Below are positions 22,901 through 36,720 of a stretch of 64,000 nt of DNA, one piece after another. The stretch lies in contig CM035233.1 in assembly GCA_020226215.1 (NCBI GenBank), forward strand, positions 71,677,317-71,741,316, written 5' to 3'. The translations under genes and the position numbers were made by a program. The notes under the pieces are model-generated. The model searched no databases. It was not told where the DNA came from and was given only the letters and a program-made list of their open reading frames with translations. Each line of letters opens with the position of its first letter. Positions within the stretch are counted from its first letter, which is position 1. This stretch comes from Sindora glabra. Lineage: Eukaryota > Streptophyta > Magnoliopsida > Fabales > Fabaceae.

Positions 22901-24715
22901 AAAAAATCTCAAAGGGCTACCATTTGTAAGAACTCGTCCCATGAATGTGGCTTAACTCCGAGGGAGGCTATGCTGTCCTTCTCTTCCTGAGTTAATGAAG
23001 TGAAGCATACAACCGCTGTAATAATAACTGAAGTCAGTTCAATGCCTTCTATCAGTTGTGGCACAGCAATATTGAATGACTAATTTTACCTTTGAGTCGC
23101 TTGGCAGATTTACAGTCAGGACTCAAAAGCTGCAAACAAGTAATGTATAAGTCCAAACCTTTAATTGCCTCCACTGAATTGCAGATTCATTTAGACAGAA
23201 AATGATTTATCTCAAGCTTGTACAGTTGATTATGATTCTTACTTGTTTAACCTTCTTATCTTGGACAAAAGCAAAATCTACTTCTGCATGATTTATAACA
23301 AAATTTACAGCACCAGGCCCTGCATTTCAGGTTTATATTTTTCTATATCAATAAAATGGCAAAAATTATAATTCTTCTGAAAATTGAATATCTTGCAGCT
23401 AGTAATGATTGAATGAGAAGGAATGAAGGCATTGCATTTTGATCAAAGATGTCACTATAATGCTTGATTTAAACCAGAAATCTTTTTGAAGGAGTTTCAC
23501 ATTAATTGGGAGGAATGGACACCACGGCCGCACGGGCATTCACTTAGGAGGCGGAAAAGTGGCCTCTGATTACCATCTTTTTATTTATTTATTTATTGGC
23601 TAGTTCCAAATTGCAGAAAGTAGGGCTTATCAGAAGTTTACCAAGGGTATCATAGAGAGGCACGCAAATAAAACTCTGAGCGCAACAAGCCTACACCAAT
23701 TCATACAGCTTTTAATTAGCAACAAAGAAGTAACTGAAAGCTTAGAGAATAAAATGCTTGGGGAAATGCCAAACCTCCATTGCCACGATCCACTGAGGGC
23801 AATTAGAACCATAAACTCCAATTCGAGAGCCCTATAACAGAACAAATTAGTTGAAATGCCTTTACAATTCTCACAGGTAGAAATGATTAGACTTCTGCAA
23901 CTACTTACAGGTTCAGCACCTGATGCCCGTAAAGCAGCACCAATATGCAGCACTTCATCATAAACTTCCCTGTATGTCTTCCAGTTGTATGGCCCTAGCT
24001 ATAGACGAGAAATCACAAATCAATTATCATCTCTTCTTGAAATGTACACAACCAGTTGGATTTGCCACAGACTGAAACTTCACCTTTCCATCAACATATT
24101 TACGCCATCCCAGCATCCGATTTTTAGGATACTTTTTGGCAGACAGACTGCAATCATTAAAGAAATGCTCAACAGAAGGCACCGTGATACTTAATATTTA
24201 TTATTCAGTAATCAAATTGTAAATCACACAGATGAAAGTCAGTACAGTCCAAATCACACCAGTTTTCACACTCAACTACTGTCTGGCCAGTCCAAATCAC
24301 ACTATTTTTCACTCTGAACTACCGCCTGGCTTCCAAATATTTTACATAAGAGTGTTGCTGGCCATACTTCTTTTGGTTAACTCGGTTTCACTCATAGCAT
24401 ACTTGACAGAATCTAATTTAAATTGAGCTCTCTTTTTCATTGACCACATATTTTATAATTTTGCTAAGTTGTGCATTGAGTACTGTAGCATACAAGATGA
24501 AACATGAGATATGAGATTCTGTTGAAGTTGTCCTCCATCAAATCAAATAACATTAGGCGTTGAAATTACCTGAAAATATCCCAGGCGGTATTTAATTCAG
24601 GGTCCAGTGGAGGAAATTGATTCTTGGAAAGCAAGTTACGGTATACGGGACCCACAGATAGCTTTCCATTTTCACCTTCCCTCCCTTCCTCGACCTTAGC
24701 TGCAAACATCTTCAT
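19998..24715 (-). CDS. LACS1-like: Long-chain acyl-CoA synthetase, LACS1/CER8-like
   Basis: Activates long and very-long-chain fatty acids to acyl-CoA (EC 6.2.1.3). LACS1 enzymes act at the ER in wax and cutin synthesis. Coding exons, 5' to 3': 24715-24570, 24147-24084, 23998-23909, 23831-23775, 23690-23642, 23319-23243, 23129-23090, 23015-22921, 22721-22554, 22361-22251, 22114-22027, 21947-21881, 21757-21682, 21524-21407, 21111-20866, 20764-20625, 20529-20347, 20256-20137, 20057-19998. All phases join, giving 664 residues (family about 660). AMP-binding motif YTSGTSGEPKG (227-237), QGYGLTET (413-420), DGWFHTGD (492-499), then the IDRKKN hinge. N-terminus MKMFAAKVEEG is LACS1-like. Intron 11 begins with GC. 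The 5' leader is not resolved. Confidence 0.95.
21948..22026 (-). other. GC-AG intron (LACS intron 11)
   Basis: This 79-bp intron starts GCAAGA after an exon ending GAAG, and ends in TTTCAG. The GC donor is needed to keep the reading frame (VYEG-IKKAVEEL). The exon side and positions +3 to +5 fit the strong pairing usually seen at GC donors. No GT donor nearby preserves the frame. Confidence 0.85.
24245..24330. repeat. Tandem 43-bp duplication in LACS intron 1
   Basis: Two adjacent 43-bp units (24245-24287 and 24288-24330) both begin 'cagtccaaatcacac' and end 'ctggc', with several differences between. It is an old local duplication inside an intron; no function is evident. Confidence 0.75.
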
Positions 24716-25700
24716 TTTCCTTTCTTAATTTTATGCAACGATCTGAACGAGATAATTATCAGCAATTGCTCCAATGCCAGTCAACCCAAGTAGTAATGCA
24801 GAGCATAAAATCAGGCATCTATCATATTAATATGCGGTCAGTGAACGCAAACAAAAAAGTTAGGGCTGAGTAACCGTTTTTCAGAGAGCTTTAAACCAAC
24901 GGCCGCCTCTTGATTCGTTATCTTCGTAAAAAGAAAGAGACAAAATAGAAGTTTGGATTGAAAAACGTATACCTATTGTAGCAACCCAAGTGCCAAGTCG
25001 TTAATATGATATATCAATATATATATATATATATATACTGGAAAGTGAAATCAGGGTCCTGAGCCCCCAGAAGGGAAAAGTTGCAAACTTGGAGCAATTT
25101 TACCCAACAGTGATGCTAATACATAGAGAAGGGAATCACGTAATAAAGTATAGCCAACGTTGCTCAAGAAAATAATTTTTTTTTATTAAGAAAAGAAAAT
25201 CCCACTGAAAATCCGATACCGTGGAGGAATAATGGAAAAACTTGGAACCAAGCGAAGGGTGCCAGAAACAGAGGACGACAACAAAAGCAAAGTTCTCATT
25301 GGTCGCCGATGATGATATGAGAATATGTACGAGCAACAATACACGACGCCATAAATAGAACACAGGAGAAGGTCAGTAGCACTTAATCCTCGAAACTCTC
25401 CAAGTTTAAAGATAATACACAGCAAAGTAGTAGGATTATAACAAATCAACAAATTTATGACATGCTAACAGACCCGAATGTTCCTGTCAGAGCCTTGTTT
25501 TGATGTGAGAAATGAAATCAGTCTCGGAGGATTACAAAACCTGTCTGTGACTGTCAAGGCCGGCAGCTGACTGTGAACGTGCAGAATCAGCAGAAGCTGA
25601 GAGATGGGAATAAGAATGGAGGATGAAGCAAGAGGAATTATTCTTATAGGAAAGAGATGAGAAAGCAATAATGGGAGTCGTAAATGAGGCAGTTGAAAGA
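24716..25700 (-). promoter_or_regulatory. Upstream region of the LACS gene
   Basis: The DNA upstream of the LACS start codon has higher complexity and GC than the neighbouring intergenic DNA. It probably holds the leader, perhaps with a leader intron, and the proximal promoter. Frames of 67-88 codons occur on the - strand at 25136-25668, without recognisable domains. I could not fix a TATA box or start site. Confidence 0.35.
25016..25037. repeat. (AT)n microsatellite
   Basis: A run of alternating AT dinucleotides upstream of the LACS gene. It is likely to be polymorphic in length. Confidence 0.9.
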
Positions 25701-28700
25701 ATGCAACTTTGCGCTGCCTACCATTTATTAACTTCTATTTCTTGTATTCATGCCATCATTCCTTCGTCTTCCAACCAAATGTTAATTGTGTAACTGTATC
25801 CGGGCGCTCTGCCTCCTACTACTGATTGATTTTTTTTTTATCTCAAAATTTTAAAGTAATTAAATTAAAATATTAAATATAAATATAGTTTTGCAATGAG
25901 ATATTACCCCGTTTCTTAAACAGCCTCTGCACTTCAATTCAACCAAACAATATCCATTTCTTCTGGAATCACTAAAATACTAAAACAATTTGCAATGTAA
26001 AATGGGGTGTTAAATCTCTGAACAACAGAGTTTGAGCAAACTTAAAAATAGTTTAAATGCAATTTGCAGCCACGAACTGATGGACAGTGAGTTTTTTGGT
26101 CCCTCCTACTTGTTACTATCTTATTGGCCATTAATAATATCGTAATTTATGAAGTAGTTGATAGGAAAGATGCAAAAAGACTGTCAACTAACTTCGTTTC
26201 AAAATTAATTTTTGACGATAGATATCAATTTCTTTTGTCTTTTCCCATGAAAAATACAGCCCCGCACCAGTTTTGATCATTTTGGGTTTCTTTCTGGTAT
26301 GTATCATTTTTGGGTTTGTTGTTTACTTTGATAATTTGCAGAAGGAAAATGCCAGAGTCATAAAATAATTGTCTTTATGGCCAAAAATAAAATAAAATAA
26401 TTGTCTTGTTAAAAATTGAGCAGAACCGCAACAAGAATAAAAACAGTAAAAAGATTATATTTTATTCACGCATAATTTTATTTATTTTCACTTAATTTAT
26501 ATATATTTTCAAGTATTATAATTTATATATTTTTATTTTTATTTATTCATATTTTATCTATTTAAATTATTTCTTATTCAAAATTTAATAGAAAATTTAT
26601 GGGCATTAAGATAATATTTACTTCTCTAAATTTTTACTCAATTTAGCACTCACTCAAAATCAAAATAATTGGAAAAAATCCTAACCGGAAAAAAATCCTC
26701 TCTCCCTACTCAACGTAAAAGCAATATTTCTTTAAACTACTAGAACGTAAGGGAAATTGATTAACTCATTTCTGTCACTGCACAATTTTTTAAAAGAATT
26801 ATAAGAGTGATATTTGTGTAAATAGTCATAATTATTAGAGAAAGTATGATTTGGAAACCTTGGGTACAACTTCATCTTTGAAAAATATCATTTTGGTGAA
26901 ATTGTGTGAATAGAATATTACTCTAAGAATTATTACTATAATTATTTTTATAAATCAAAGGCTATTTTATTAGTTTTATAATTTTAAAGGTTAAATTATT
27001 AATTTTATTAATAAAATATTAAAATAATATAAATTTATTTATTTATTTAATATTAAATATAATAAATTTGATAAAATATAATATTCTCTAATATAATACC
27101 ATGTATTTTTTTTTGACCGCATAATATATAGAATAAACATGGAATTTATTTATATACGAACAAATTGAGTTTTCTTTTAAGGCAATAAATAAAGCTTTAA
27201 TTTCGAAAAAATGCATCTCCTTGTCTTTAAAAAAAAGTATGCATCTATACATGTGAAAAAAAAATCTTATGGATAAGTGTTTTCAAATTTTGAGAGATTT
27301 TTTTATACTTTTTGTAACATTTTGATTAATAGTTATAGTTGTTATAAAAAATTCTATTACAATGTTGAATGATCGATTTGTAAAATCTGTAAATACTTAT
27401 AATTTTTTGTGAAAACTTATAAAATTTTACATAATAAAGTTACTACTTTTATCACTTTCACGTTAAAGTTTCATAAAATATAACCCTAAAAAAACTTATT
27501 GAGTGAGAAATTCAGTTAAGTTAATTTGGCAAAAATACAACATTAACTTTAGATAAAGCAAGTTGATAATGATATTTCATTGAAACTTCGTCCCAAAAGT
27601 CTGGTGTGATATGAAACGAAGAAACCAAGAAATCTGCTAACTAACACCAAGACTTCATAGACCTAACTCAATTGGTCAGACTGAACCAAATTGGATAAAA
27701 ATTATGGATTGAAGAGAATTTGTATAGAAAAATGATAATAATCAAGCATTAATATGAAGCTGTTGATTAAGAGGAATTCTTAAATATAAACGTCTATTAT
27801 ATGAAATCACTTAAAATAAATTTTAAATCTGATAGTCCAAATTTTAATGGATATAAAATCTCTAGAATTTACTACAGATGCTATTTTCGGTATTTATAAC
27901 ATTTTTTACCTTAGAATTTCTCATTGTAGTTGAGTAAATCCGATCATCCTTTTAATATATTTGCAACTATAAAGAGTAAAGATAATGATAGCATGAAAGA
28001 TGTTAGTTATAGTTGATAGTTTTCAATAAATCTATAACAATATCTACATATTTATCTGTAATTTCAACTTTAATTTAAATTTTGAATTATTATTACCTTT
28101 TATGTACATAATTATGTTCTCAGGTATCTATTTACACCACTATTATTAATCGAATATCAGAAGTTATTTTACTTAATGGAAGGTTTAGTTTGTTGATGAA
28201 CTTAATTATCGGATTCAGATTTAATTATGATTATATAATTTTCTTTGTGTTATACTTGAATATACTATATAAATTTTTTAAGTAAAAATTTAAGAGCATA
28301 ATATTTTATTTTAAGATCAAAATATATCATATTTATTTGTTTTAAGATTTAAAATGATATTGCATGAACATTTATTCTATGTTTCAATGGAGAAAAATAG
28401 AAAATTTTAATTAACCAGTATTATCAATAAGATTGGAATACAAAGAGGAGTAATTAATTAATTTTTCAATAATCTCTTCTTATATTTATCTTAAATTTTA
28501 TCGATAATATTTACTGATTAACTAAAAATCTCCTAGAGAAAGAAATGGAAAGTAAATATTATGCCATATTTTTTTTTTACTTTGAAGTTTTATTTGTAGG
28601 GAGAAAGATAATGAAAATTTATTATTAATTTTTCAAATTCTTTTAAAACTCTCCAATGTTACATACTTTGTCTCCTCTGATTTAAAGAATTTCTTTAATA

Positions 28701-31299
28701 TGCAATTAAGAGGAAAAAAAATAATGATCCTCTATCCCTTCGTTAGTTTAATATGGAAAAAAAGGAGGAAATTTTTCGACCACGAAATTGGGTGAACAAA
28801 CCAACCAAAACTGGTTGGAGTAGAGCCCAGAGATTTATTGCTGAATGCTGAGTCTGGCTATAATTGGGCTACCAACCAGAATCGGAAGTATTTTGTAAAA
28901 AAATACTGATATATATTACTAATAAATTAAAATTTTTGAGCAAAAAAAATAGATATGAAAAGGAGAAAAAATATAAATAGTTTTGTTATACCCAAATTAT
29001 AATTATGAGTATAAATATCTTAACTAGCAAACCAATAAAATGATGACACATTACTCATGCGAAATAAGTTTTTAAATTAATTATTTATTTATAAACCTTT
29101 TAAATTAGACCTTAAATTTATTTTAATTATGTTTTAACCTCAAATTTTTTTAACAAATTAATAGTTAAATAAAAATTAAGGCCACATATTTTTTTCTTTC
29201 TCTACACAAATTTATAAATTTCTTAATTCAAATGTTTCCTCTCTCTTTCTATCTCTCTCTTTTTTTGCTTCACACATACATATTTCTAAAATTCATATTT
29301 TTAATTACTCTTAAAATTACATAATAAAATTGTTATTTTATTAAATAAAATAACATATTAATTATTGTAAAAATTGATAAAAAATTAGTGTTCATTGTTT
29401 AAATATTACATGAAATAAAAAATTACTTTCTACTATTTAAAAACATTCATTTATATTAAAGTAAATGTATATAAAACGTGGCACTTTTGCATTAAATGAA
29501 GAAAAATTATTGTTTATTCAAAAAATTAAAGAAATCTATATACTATATTTTTAAATTCTTTATTTTAATTATTTTATCAACAACATTATTTTTTCAATAA
29601 TAAAGTCTTTTGTTGCAGTAAATTTATTAAAGAAAATATTGTTATATACAATACAATAAAATAATATTTAGATATTAATGTACTGCATCTAAGTAATTTT
29701 AGAATTTTTTATTTAAACTAATCAATTTTTTCAATAGAAATTATGCTATTATTCTTTTTAATATAATGTAATATTTTTCACTTTTTGTTCTTTTAAATTA
29801 TTTAGATTTTATATAAAATCAAATAATACCAAAATATTATTAGCCAAAAACTAACATGCATATACACATATTTATTTATATATGTATACTCAAATACATT
29901 CCACCTAAAAATTAGATATTAGAAAATATAGGTGATTTATTATTATAATTTTAAATTGATACAAATATCCCATTTTTAAACTCAATACATTAAATTATTG
30001 GTTGTATTTTTTCCTTGATGTTAATCTCTTTTTTTATAATTTCACTTATCACAAAGAGAAAAATAATTTATCTCATTTATTTTTTTTAATTTTTTATTTT
30101 ATATTACATAAAAATAATTAATAATGATAAATTAAATCAATAAAATAAATATTTTATTTGAAAATCATAGTATGTACATTATAAAAGCTTGTGTTTAATA
30201 TAATTTATAAGATGAAAAAAGTAAAAAAAAATACACATATTATATTTTTATAGGTATATTCATAATACTCTAATTTTTAAATAAAACTTACATGGCATAT
30301 TTTAAGCAAGTTTAGAAAATTTAAATTTGTATACATGTTAGAAAAATAATATGTAGAAATATCATCTCCTTCAAAAGTATCAATGGATATTATACATTTT
30401 ATTAAAAATAATGCTCAATTTTGTCACTAAATTAAATATTTTAAAATACTTTTTTGTGTATTAATGTGTGAGAAATAAGTGAAAGAAATTATTCAAAAAA
30501 AAGAGAAGAAGAAAAAAAATAGCTTCATAAAGGAAAAGTTTAGATTTTTAATTTATTAATTATTAAATAAATTCTAAAATTTTAAATTAATTATGTGATA
30601 ATTTTTTGAAACTATTTTAATTTTACAAGTTTTAAATTACAATATATTATAAATAAACTTGAATTGGTAATCATTAAATTAGATTTATTATATAGTAAAG
30701 AGATGTAAATATATATATATATATAAATTAATATAAATAATTTATTTAAATTATTTAATTCAAATTATTGATGGATCTAAATTAAAAAAATTATGGTTCA
30801 AAATAGAAATATCATATTATTAATTATTTAATTATTACATAACTCTCTTAATTATGAATATTAACCACCCATTTTTTGTATTATTTAAATCTAATAGTTT
30901 TTATTCTACTATAAAGTCAGTGTATTAATACCAGATATGTTAGAATTGTCCAAAAAAATATATAAAAATGCCCATAAAGTGAATTCTTACCTATCATTAA
31001 AGGGAGTGTCTATCATACATCATCATTTTGGAATAGATCTACATTATTACATTAATAGTCATGATTTCACTAACTTTAAGCATAATAATTAAATTTAAAT
31101 TGGATATTAAATCAGATAAAAGTCTTGTTAATTAAAAACTAGTTCAACTAATGGATTATAGATTTAATAGCTTATAATATAAAAAATAAAAAAATTATAT
31201 AAAAATAAAAAAAAGAACACACCTTTAACAAGTAAAATTATTATAATAAGTTCACATTATGTTTCATCAAAACACAACTATAGAAAGGAAATAACTTAT
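25701..31299. other. AT-rich intergenic DNA
   Basis: About 5.6 kb with no coding region. Long A/T stretches and a short (AT)n at about 30706-30725 are the only structure I see. A more complex patch at about 28780-28880 has 'accaaccaaaactggttgg', a partial palindrome, with no frame. Old transposon remnants may be present but cannot be bounded by eye. Confidence 0.5.
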
Positions 31300-32135
31300 G
31301 GTATGTTTGGTAGTTAGGATAAGAAAGAAGAGAAAATAATGGGAAAGAATGAAAGGGAGGGGAACAAAAAAAAATGGAGGGTTGAATCATAACTTTTTAT
31401 TTTCCTTATTTGAGTGTTTCAAATTATGTAAGGAAGAATAATGGAGGGTTTAATTAAAATATATAACTAACTAGTATAAAATTTTATAATTTTATCCATT
31501 TTAAAATTTTAATTTATTAATAAATTTTTTATAATTTAAAAATATTTTTCAAAAAAAAGTCTATTCAATTTTTTTCTATAAAATATTTTCTCTTTGAAAA
31601 AAATTTCTATGAAAAATGATATGGAAAGTCAACATACAATACTATTATAATTATCACTAAAAAGATTTATGAAAAAAATTATTTTGAGTTGACATATGAC
31701 CTTCATTTGACAATGTAAAAAATGAACCGACTCGCGTTTATCCTAAAGTCAATATATATGGTATTAAAATAAGGATGAATGCATATGAGTAAATATGTAA
31801 TTATCATATTTATTATTGTCAAGAATAAAAAAATTATGTTTTAGAAAATTTTTTTACAATTATAATATATATTTTTTACACACTAGATACTTTTTAAAAA
31901 ATGCAAATAATATTTTTTCTTTGAATAAAAATAAATAAAATAATATTTTATTAGTAAATTAAATAGTTTACCTTCCAAATTAAGGAATGTAAGATATTAA
32001 AGAGTGGAAAATTCTGAAGAATTAGTTATACACTCTCATTTCTTTTCCTCTTCTTAAGCAAAACTTAAAAATAAAGGAAACGATAACACACATTTTCCAT
32101 TTCTTCTTCCGCCTCTTCATCCAAACAAATTATTA
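31300..32135. mobile_element. Candidate TIR element with purine-rich ends
   Basis: The left end reads 'tatgtttggtagttaggataagaaag'-like and is followed by a G/A-rich stretch. The right end, from the other strand, reads 'tttgtttggatgaagaggcggaag'-like and is also purine-rich. This inverted arrangement suggests a non-autonomous TIR element of about 0.8 kb. Termini and target duplication are not exact. A related purine-rich start may occur near 62200-62280. Confidence 0.3.
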
Positions 32136-33690
32136 GGGTCACACAAAATTTTATAGTCAAATAAATTAGAATTTTTTGTTACCAATTTAATATAATACAA
32201 TGGCTTACTCAGTGTAACTAAAAACCATCAATTGAACTAATTTTTTATCAATTCACATGTAAAATTGGTCTAATAATCTACATTGAGAATCATGTAATAA
32301 ACGTTTAATGAACTTTTTTTGAATTCTTTCCTTTTTATAATTTGATAACCCTTTTATTAATGTTTTACAATTTCAAGAGTAAAATTATTAAATTATGATA
32401 AAACAAATCCAACTTGAAAGAATTAGAGTTTGCTATTAATTATTATTGTTAGTTAAGTTATTATAAAATAAAAGTAAAAATGTTATATTCTTCAAGCAAA
32501 ACTTTTGATTTTTTGAAAATTCTTTGAACAAAAGTTAAATTATTTGAAACAAATATCATGTGAATCATAATATTATATTATCATCCTATGTTTTAGGATA
32601 AATTTTTTCTTGCCCAATGGCCACACAACCTTAAAATATTGTTATTTTATTAATTAATGAAATAATTAATTCTTCAACCAACTTTCCTCGAATTGCTGAC
32701 AATATTTTACTAGTTCATTAGTGAACAAGTAAAAATTTCTCACATTCTAGATAGTTGGATCATTCTTCTTGTAATTTTTTTTTTACGCAATATATAGCAA
32801 ATGAAACTATGATTTACATAAATATTGGTTTCAAACAACTCAATTTTTACTCATAAAATTTTTAGAAAATAAAAAAAAAGTAGGTAACACTTTCACTTTT
32901 ATTCCATGATAACTCAACTTAAAAATAATGATCACTAGAAAACTCTGTTCTCTTCAATTGGATTTATCTCGTGGGAATTTAATTAAAGATAATATATATG
33001 TGCATGTCTTTGTGTGCGCACGCAATATTTAACAATAGTTGCAATCTCAAAAGTTTTATATGGGTAGTAATATATATTTATATGTATATTTAAATTTTTA
33101 TAAAATATTAATATGTGTGCGTGCAATTATTTAATAATAGTTGGCATAGTTGTAGGCTCAAAAGTTTTATTTGTACAGTAATATATATGTGTATAGACAT
33201 TCATATTTAAATTTTTATAAGAAATTAATATTTAACTCATTAATTAATTTAATTTTTTTTATTTTAGATTCTTTACAGTTGTAAGTTATATCGATTTCAT
33301 TTTTCATAAATTTTTAATATCAATTTCATTCTTTATATATTATTTGTCTCTTTTTTTAGTCGTTTTGTCTAAATAATAACAATTTTATATATAAAAATAT
33401 TAGTCGAGAGACCAAATTAATTAATTTATTATTTATAAAAGGATTAATTTGATATAAGTAACATTAGTAAAGCATCATATGATTTTATATAAAATATTGT
33501 ATTGCATTCCAAAGTCCAGAAACTAAATTCTAACACTAAACTCTAAGGAATTGTTTTGATTGTATATGAAGTGGACCTATTTACGGGTCTAGTGGGCCAA
33601 AGTCTATGAGATCTAATGCAAATTTTTATCTATACAATTTCAAACTCATTTATAAGTCAGAGTCTAGGCTTCTGAACTTTATAATAGATA
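32136..33690. other. AT-rich intergenic DNA
   Basis: No gene seen. Two similar phrases, 'atatgtgtgcgtgcaattatttaa' (about 33111) and 'tgtgtgcgcacgcaatatttaac' (about 33010), each followed by 'agttg..' and 'aaaagttttat', indicate a roughly 110-bp direct duplication at about 32995-33225. Confidence 0.45.
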
Positions 33691-33699
33691 TTTTTTTTC

Positions 33700-35272
33700 T
33701 CAGGATGGTTCTCATAATATCAACTACAAGAGGAATCCTCAATTCTGTAGGAAGATAATCCAATAGAGTGAGTTCATAATCTTTAACTCCTAAACCCACT
33801 AACCAATGAACACACCTATTACCCACTTTATAAATATGATGAATCTAGACGTTCAAATAAATTTTCAGAAATCTTCGTACTGCTCTAAAAAACGCAGAAT
33901 CTATACTAAAACTCTCATAATCCTTATTTAAGCATTGGATGAGGCACAAAGAATCACATTCTAGAATGATATTTTTTAGGTCAAGAGACAAAGCCAACCG
34001 CAACCCTTCATAGACACCCCCACAGTTCAAGTTTGTTAGCATTGCAGCTTCCCAGTCCTTTGGAAAAACCATATATCCACCCACCATCACATCCTTGAAT
34101 ACGCCCACGGCCCACCGCACCCAGCTACCATACTCCTGACTTTACCCGCACCGTCCGTATTTAAAAATTACCTAACCACTAAGAGGAGCCTGCCACGAGA
34201 CTTGATTACATTCCACTTCCCTTTGAATTAAATCGTGCTGCTGCTCATTTCGCTTTCATGAAACAAAATAGTTTTCACAGCATTACTGGGCTTGCTCAAC
34301 ATAGGGTCGAATATACCGTTATTTCTTCATTCCTAAATTTTGGACAATTTCATACTCCCAAGTTGTGATCCACTCTATATCAGAACGCTTCCCGAACAGC
34401 CCTTTTAAATTTTTACAAACCTAGTCTGCCAAACCCCAAGTGAAGAAAGTCACGAGGACCTTTGGTTTAAGCAAGCTTTCCTAGACATAGGCTGCATCCT
34501 TAAAATCCGACAGGACATGCGGAATTGTTTCAGGATGATTTCCATACTTTCCACAATATGGTGAAACATGCTGCCATAGGCTCCTATGCTCATTTGTAGG
34601 CAGCTTACTATGAAAAATTATCCAGATCAGCATCCGCAGACATTGAGGTCCCTTCCAAGACCAAATCAATTTCCACACCTGATTTCTTTCATTCCATAAA
34701 TGACAGGCTAAAGACGTATAACCACTCTTTACGCTGAATTTTCCAGCGTTATGGTTCCAAAAGGGAAAGTCTGAACCTGCCTCCTGCTTCGGGATTTTGA
34801 TGCTCTGCAACAGCGGACGCACTTGAGGGTCAACAAGTTGCTCAAACAGGCCAATTCCAGCTTCCATTTGCATCCGCAAAATACGCTACTTTCTCTTCTT
34901 TTAAATTCTACGGGTTGTCCCTTATAACCAATTCTCTCAGAGCCTGATTAATCTATATCCAGTCATCCTCCCAGAAGTTAACTAAACAACCATTTGCCAG
35001 GACCTAGTGATGGTTTCGCAAAAAATGAGGCCAGAAGTTTGTCAAGGTCTCCCATAAAACTGAATCAGATTTCTTACAAACGGCATTATGAGACAAGTTA
35101 CAACCCCTCCCATACTTCGCAAGTAGGATTTGACACTACAACTCTTTCTTTCCCCCACATAATTTGGAACACAACTTTAACAGACAGGCATTGTTCATTA
35201 GATCCATACGTTTCAACCCCAAGCCTCCGCACTCTCTTGGTTGGCAGATATTACTTCAAGCACCGTGTTTAG
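33700..35272 (-). pseudogene. 5'-truncated LINE ORF2 (RT end, zinc region, RNase H)
   Basis: A second L1-type LINE, antisense to the first. From right to left it encodes the segment after the reverse transcriptase (about 35270-34900), the zinc-binding domain (34481-34879; 'KFSVKSGYTSLACHLWNE', 'VWKLIWSWKGPQ' and a degenerate Cys/His part), a spacer, and RNase H (about 34170-33840; 'NTDGAG', 'EGLRLALSLDLKNIILECDS'). There are frameshifts and stops between these pieces. The 5' two thirds are missing, the usual result of incomplete reverse transcription. It has no host function. Confidence 0.8.
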
Positions 35273-35275
35273 TGG

Positions 35276-35929
35276 TAGTAAAAAATTAAGGTGTTAATAG
35301 ACATAATGTCTTTTTAATGAAAATGTGTATAAAATAATCTATTTATATTAATAAAACAATTCATATCATTGGAATATAGAATATTACCTTCTTCGTGGGA
35401 ATATTTTGAAAAAGTATTAGATTAAAAATATTTCTAAATATATTTTTTTAAAACTGGAATTAAATATGATAATTCTATATTCCCATCAAATTTCTTCCAA
35501 AATGTGGCAGGATTTCACAAACCAAACACATAGAAGATTGGTAACCTTCATATTCAAATGTAAAGGTTAGCAACCTCCTCTATTTCATTTTAATCGAAAA
35601 ATCATACAACTAATTTGAAGATATTAAAATCAATTTACTATTACTAATAGTTACTTTAATTAATGAATATATTTATTATATAGATAAAAAATAGGTAATT
35701 TTAATTTAAATATTTAAAATTAATATTTTTATTAAAATTATTTAAATATCCCTCACTATTTTATTCTCCTTAAATTAGTAGCATAATTTTTTCATTCAAA
35801 TAAAATAACAAAACATTCTCATGTAGAGGTAGCAATATAAAGGCTAGCAATCGCACATGCATGTATTAATATTGCAGAATGAATTTGATGTAATAAATCC
35901 TTTTTATTTGATATTAGATATCAAATTTG
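35276..35929. other. AT-rich intergenic DNA
   Basis: No feature seen between the LINE fragment and the viral relic. The two phrases 'ggtaaccttcatattcaaatgtaaaggttagcaacc' near 35540-35575 form a short imperfect inverted repeat. Confidence 0.45.
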
Positions 35930-36720
35930 TTGGAAAGCTTTACTGAGAGTATTGTAGTTAATTGCAACCCTTGCAGTGTCCCATTTAGTTTCAACATTTT
36001 TGTTGGCATAAAATGCCAAGCATGATCAAGAACTTTTACTTTCTTAATGATCTTTTTTACAAAATCATTAGTTTCCTTCTAGTAACGTTCAAGAAGTTCT
36101 TGATTCATTTGAATTAGTGTAACTTTTGGTAGGAATTTGGTTTTTATATGGCAAATCAACCATTTTTTTTAAAGAAAGTATTTGGGAGATTAGAATAAAT
36201 TTGGTTTACAATCTTATTTTCTAAAAATTTGATTTTTTTTCTCTAAACAATTGGAGTAATCAATTGTTGTTCAGTTTTTCTGAAAGAAATTTCTTCATAA
36301 AGATAGTTAATTTGATTCTTCTTACACTTAATCAAAATAAGAACTTTGAAGATAAGTTTTTTTACAAATTGGAATACAATCTTCTATCCCAAAACTTTTA
36401 TGGTAATTACTTTATCTAATACTTTATAGGGTACTAAAGCATAAATAAAATGAGTTCCACGTAAAATTTTGCTAGATAAATTTTTAACTAATAGGAAGAA
36501 CTTATTAACTTTGTAAGAGGAATTTGCTATATCTACATTTAAAGTTTGTATTTTATCTGCAAAAGAGAACCATTGGCACACCCCAAACTTTCTTCAATTT
36601 TTTTGAAATATATGGTGGATAGTAGACCTTCTTAAATGCAATTGAAATCAGTTCTTATATCAAGCAAGGCAATTGTTTTTATTTCCCAATCATCCTTTAC
36701 TAATTTAATAGGAATGTAAA
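35930..36720 (-). pseudogene. Endogenous pararetrovirus fragment (Caulimoviridae)
   Basis: Read on the - strand, the right part (about 36720-36384) resembles the retroviral-type aspartic protease of plant pararetroviruses. It has 'ALLD' where the family has a D-T-G-type active site, later 'LLVKNLSSKILRGTHFI'. The left part (about 36200-35940) resembles the start of their reverse transcriptase, with 'IQMNQELLE' and a following basic stretch. The protease active-site triad is altered, and stops and at least one frameshift interrupt the reading. No movement protein, capsid, tRNA-Met site or catalytic RT motif is visible. It is an old, incomplete and non-infectious insertion. The genus (Petuvirus- or Florendovirus-like) cannot be settled. 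Confidence 0.65.

Noticed and set aside
25136..25668. Three - strand frames upstream of the LACS start
   Set aside because: No domain, no splice continuity into the LACS reading frame; more likely leader or promoter DNA.
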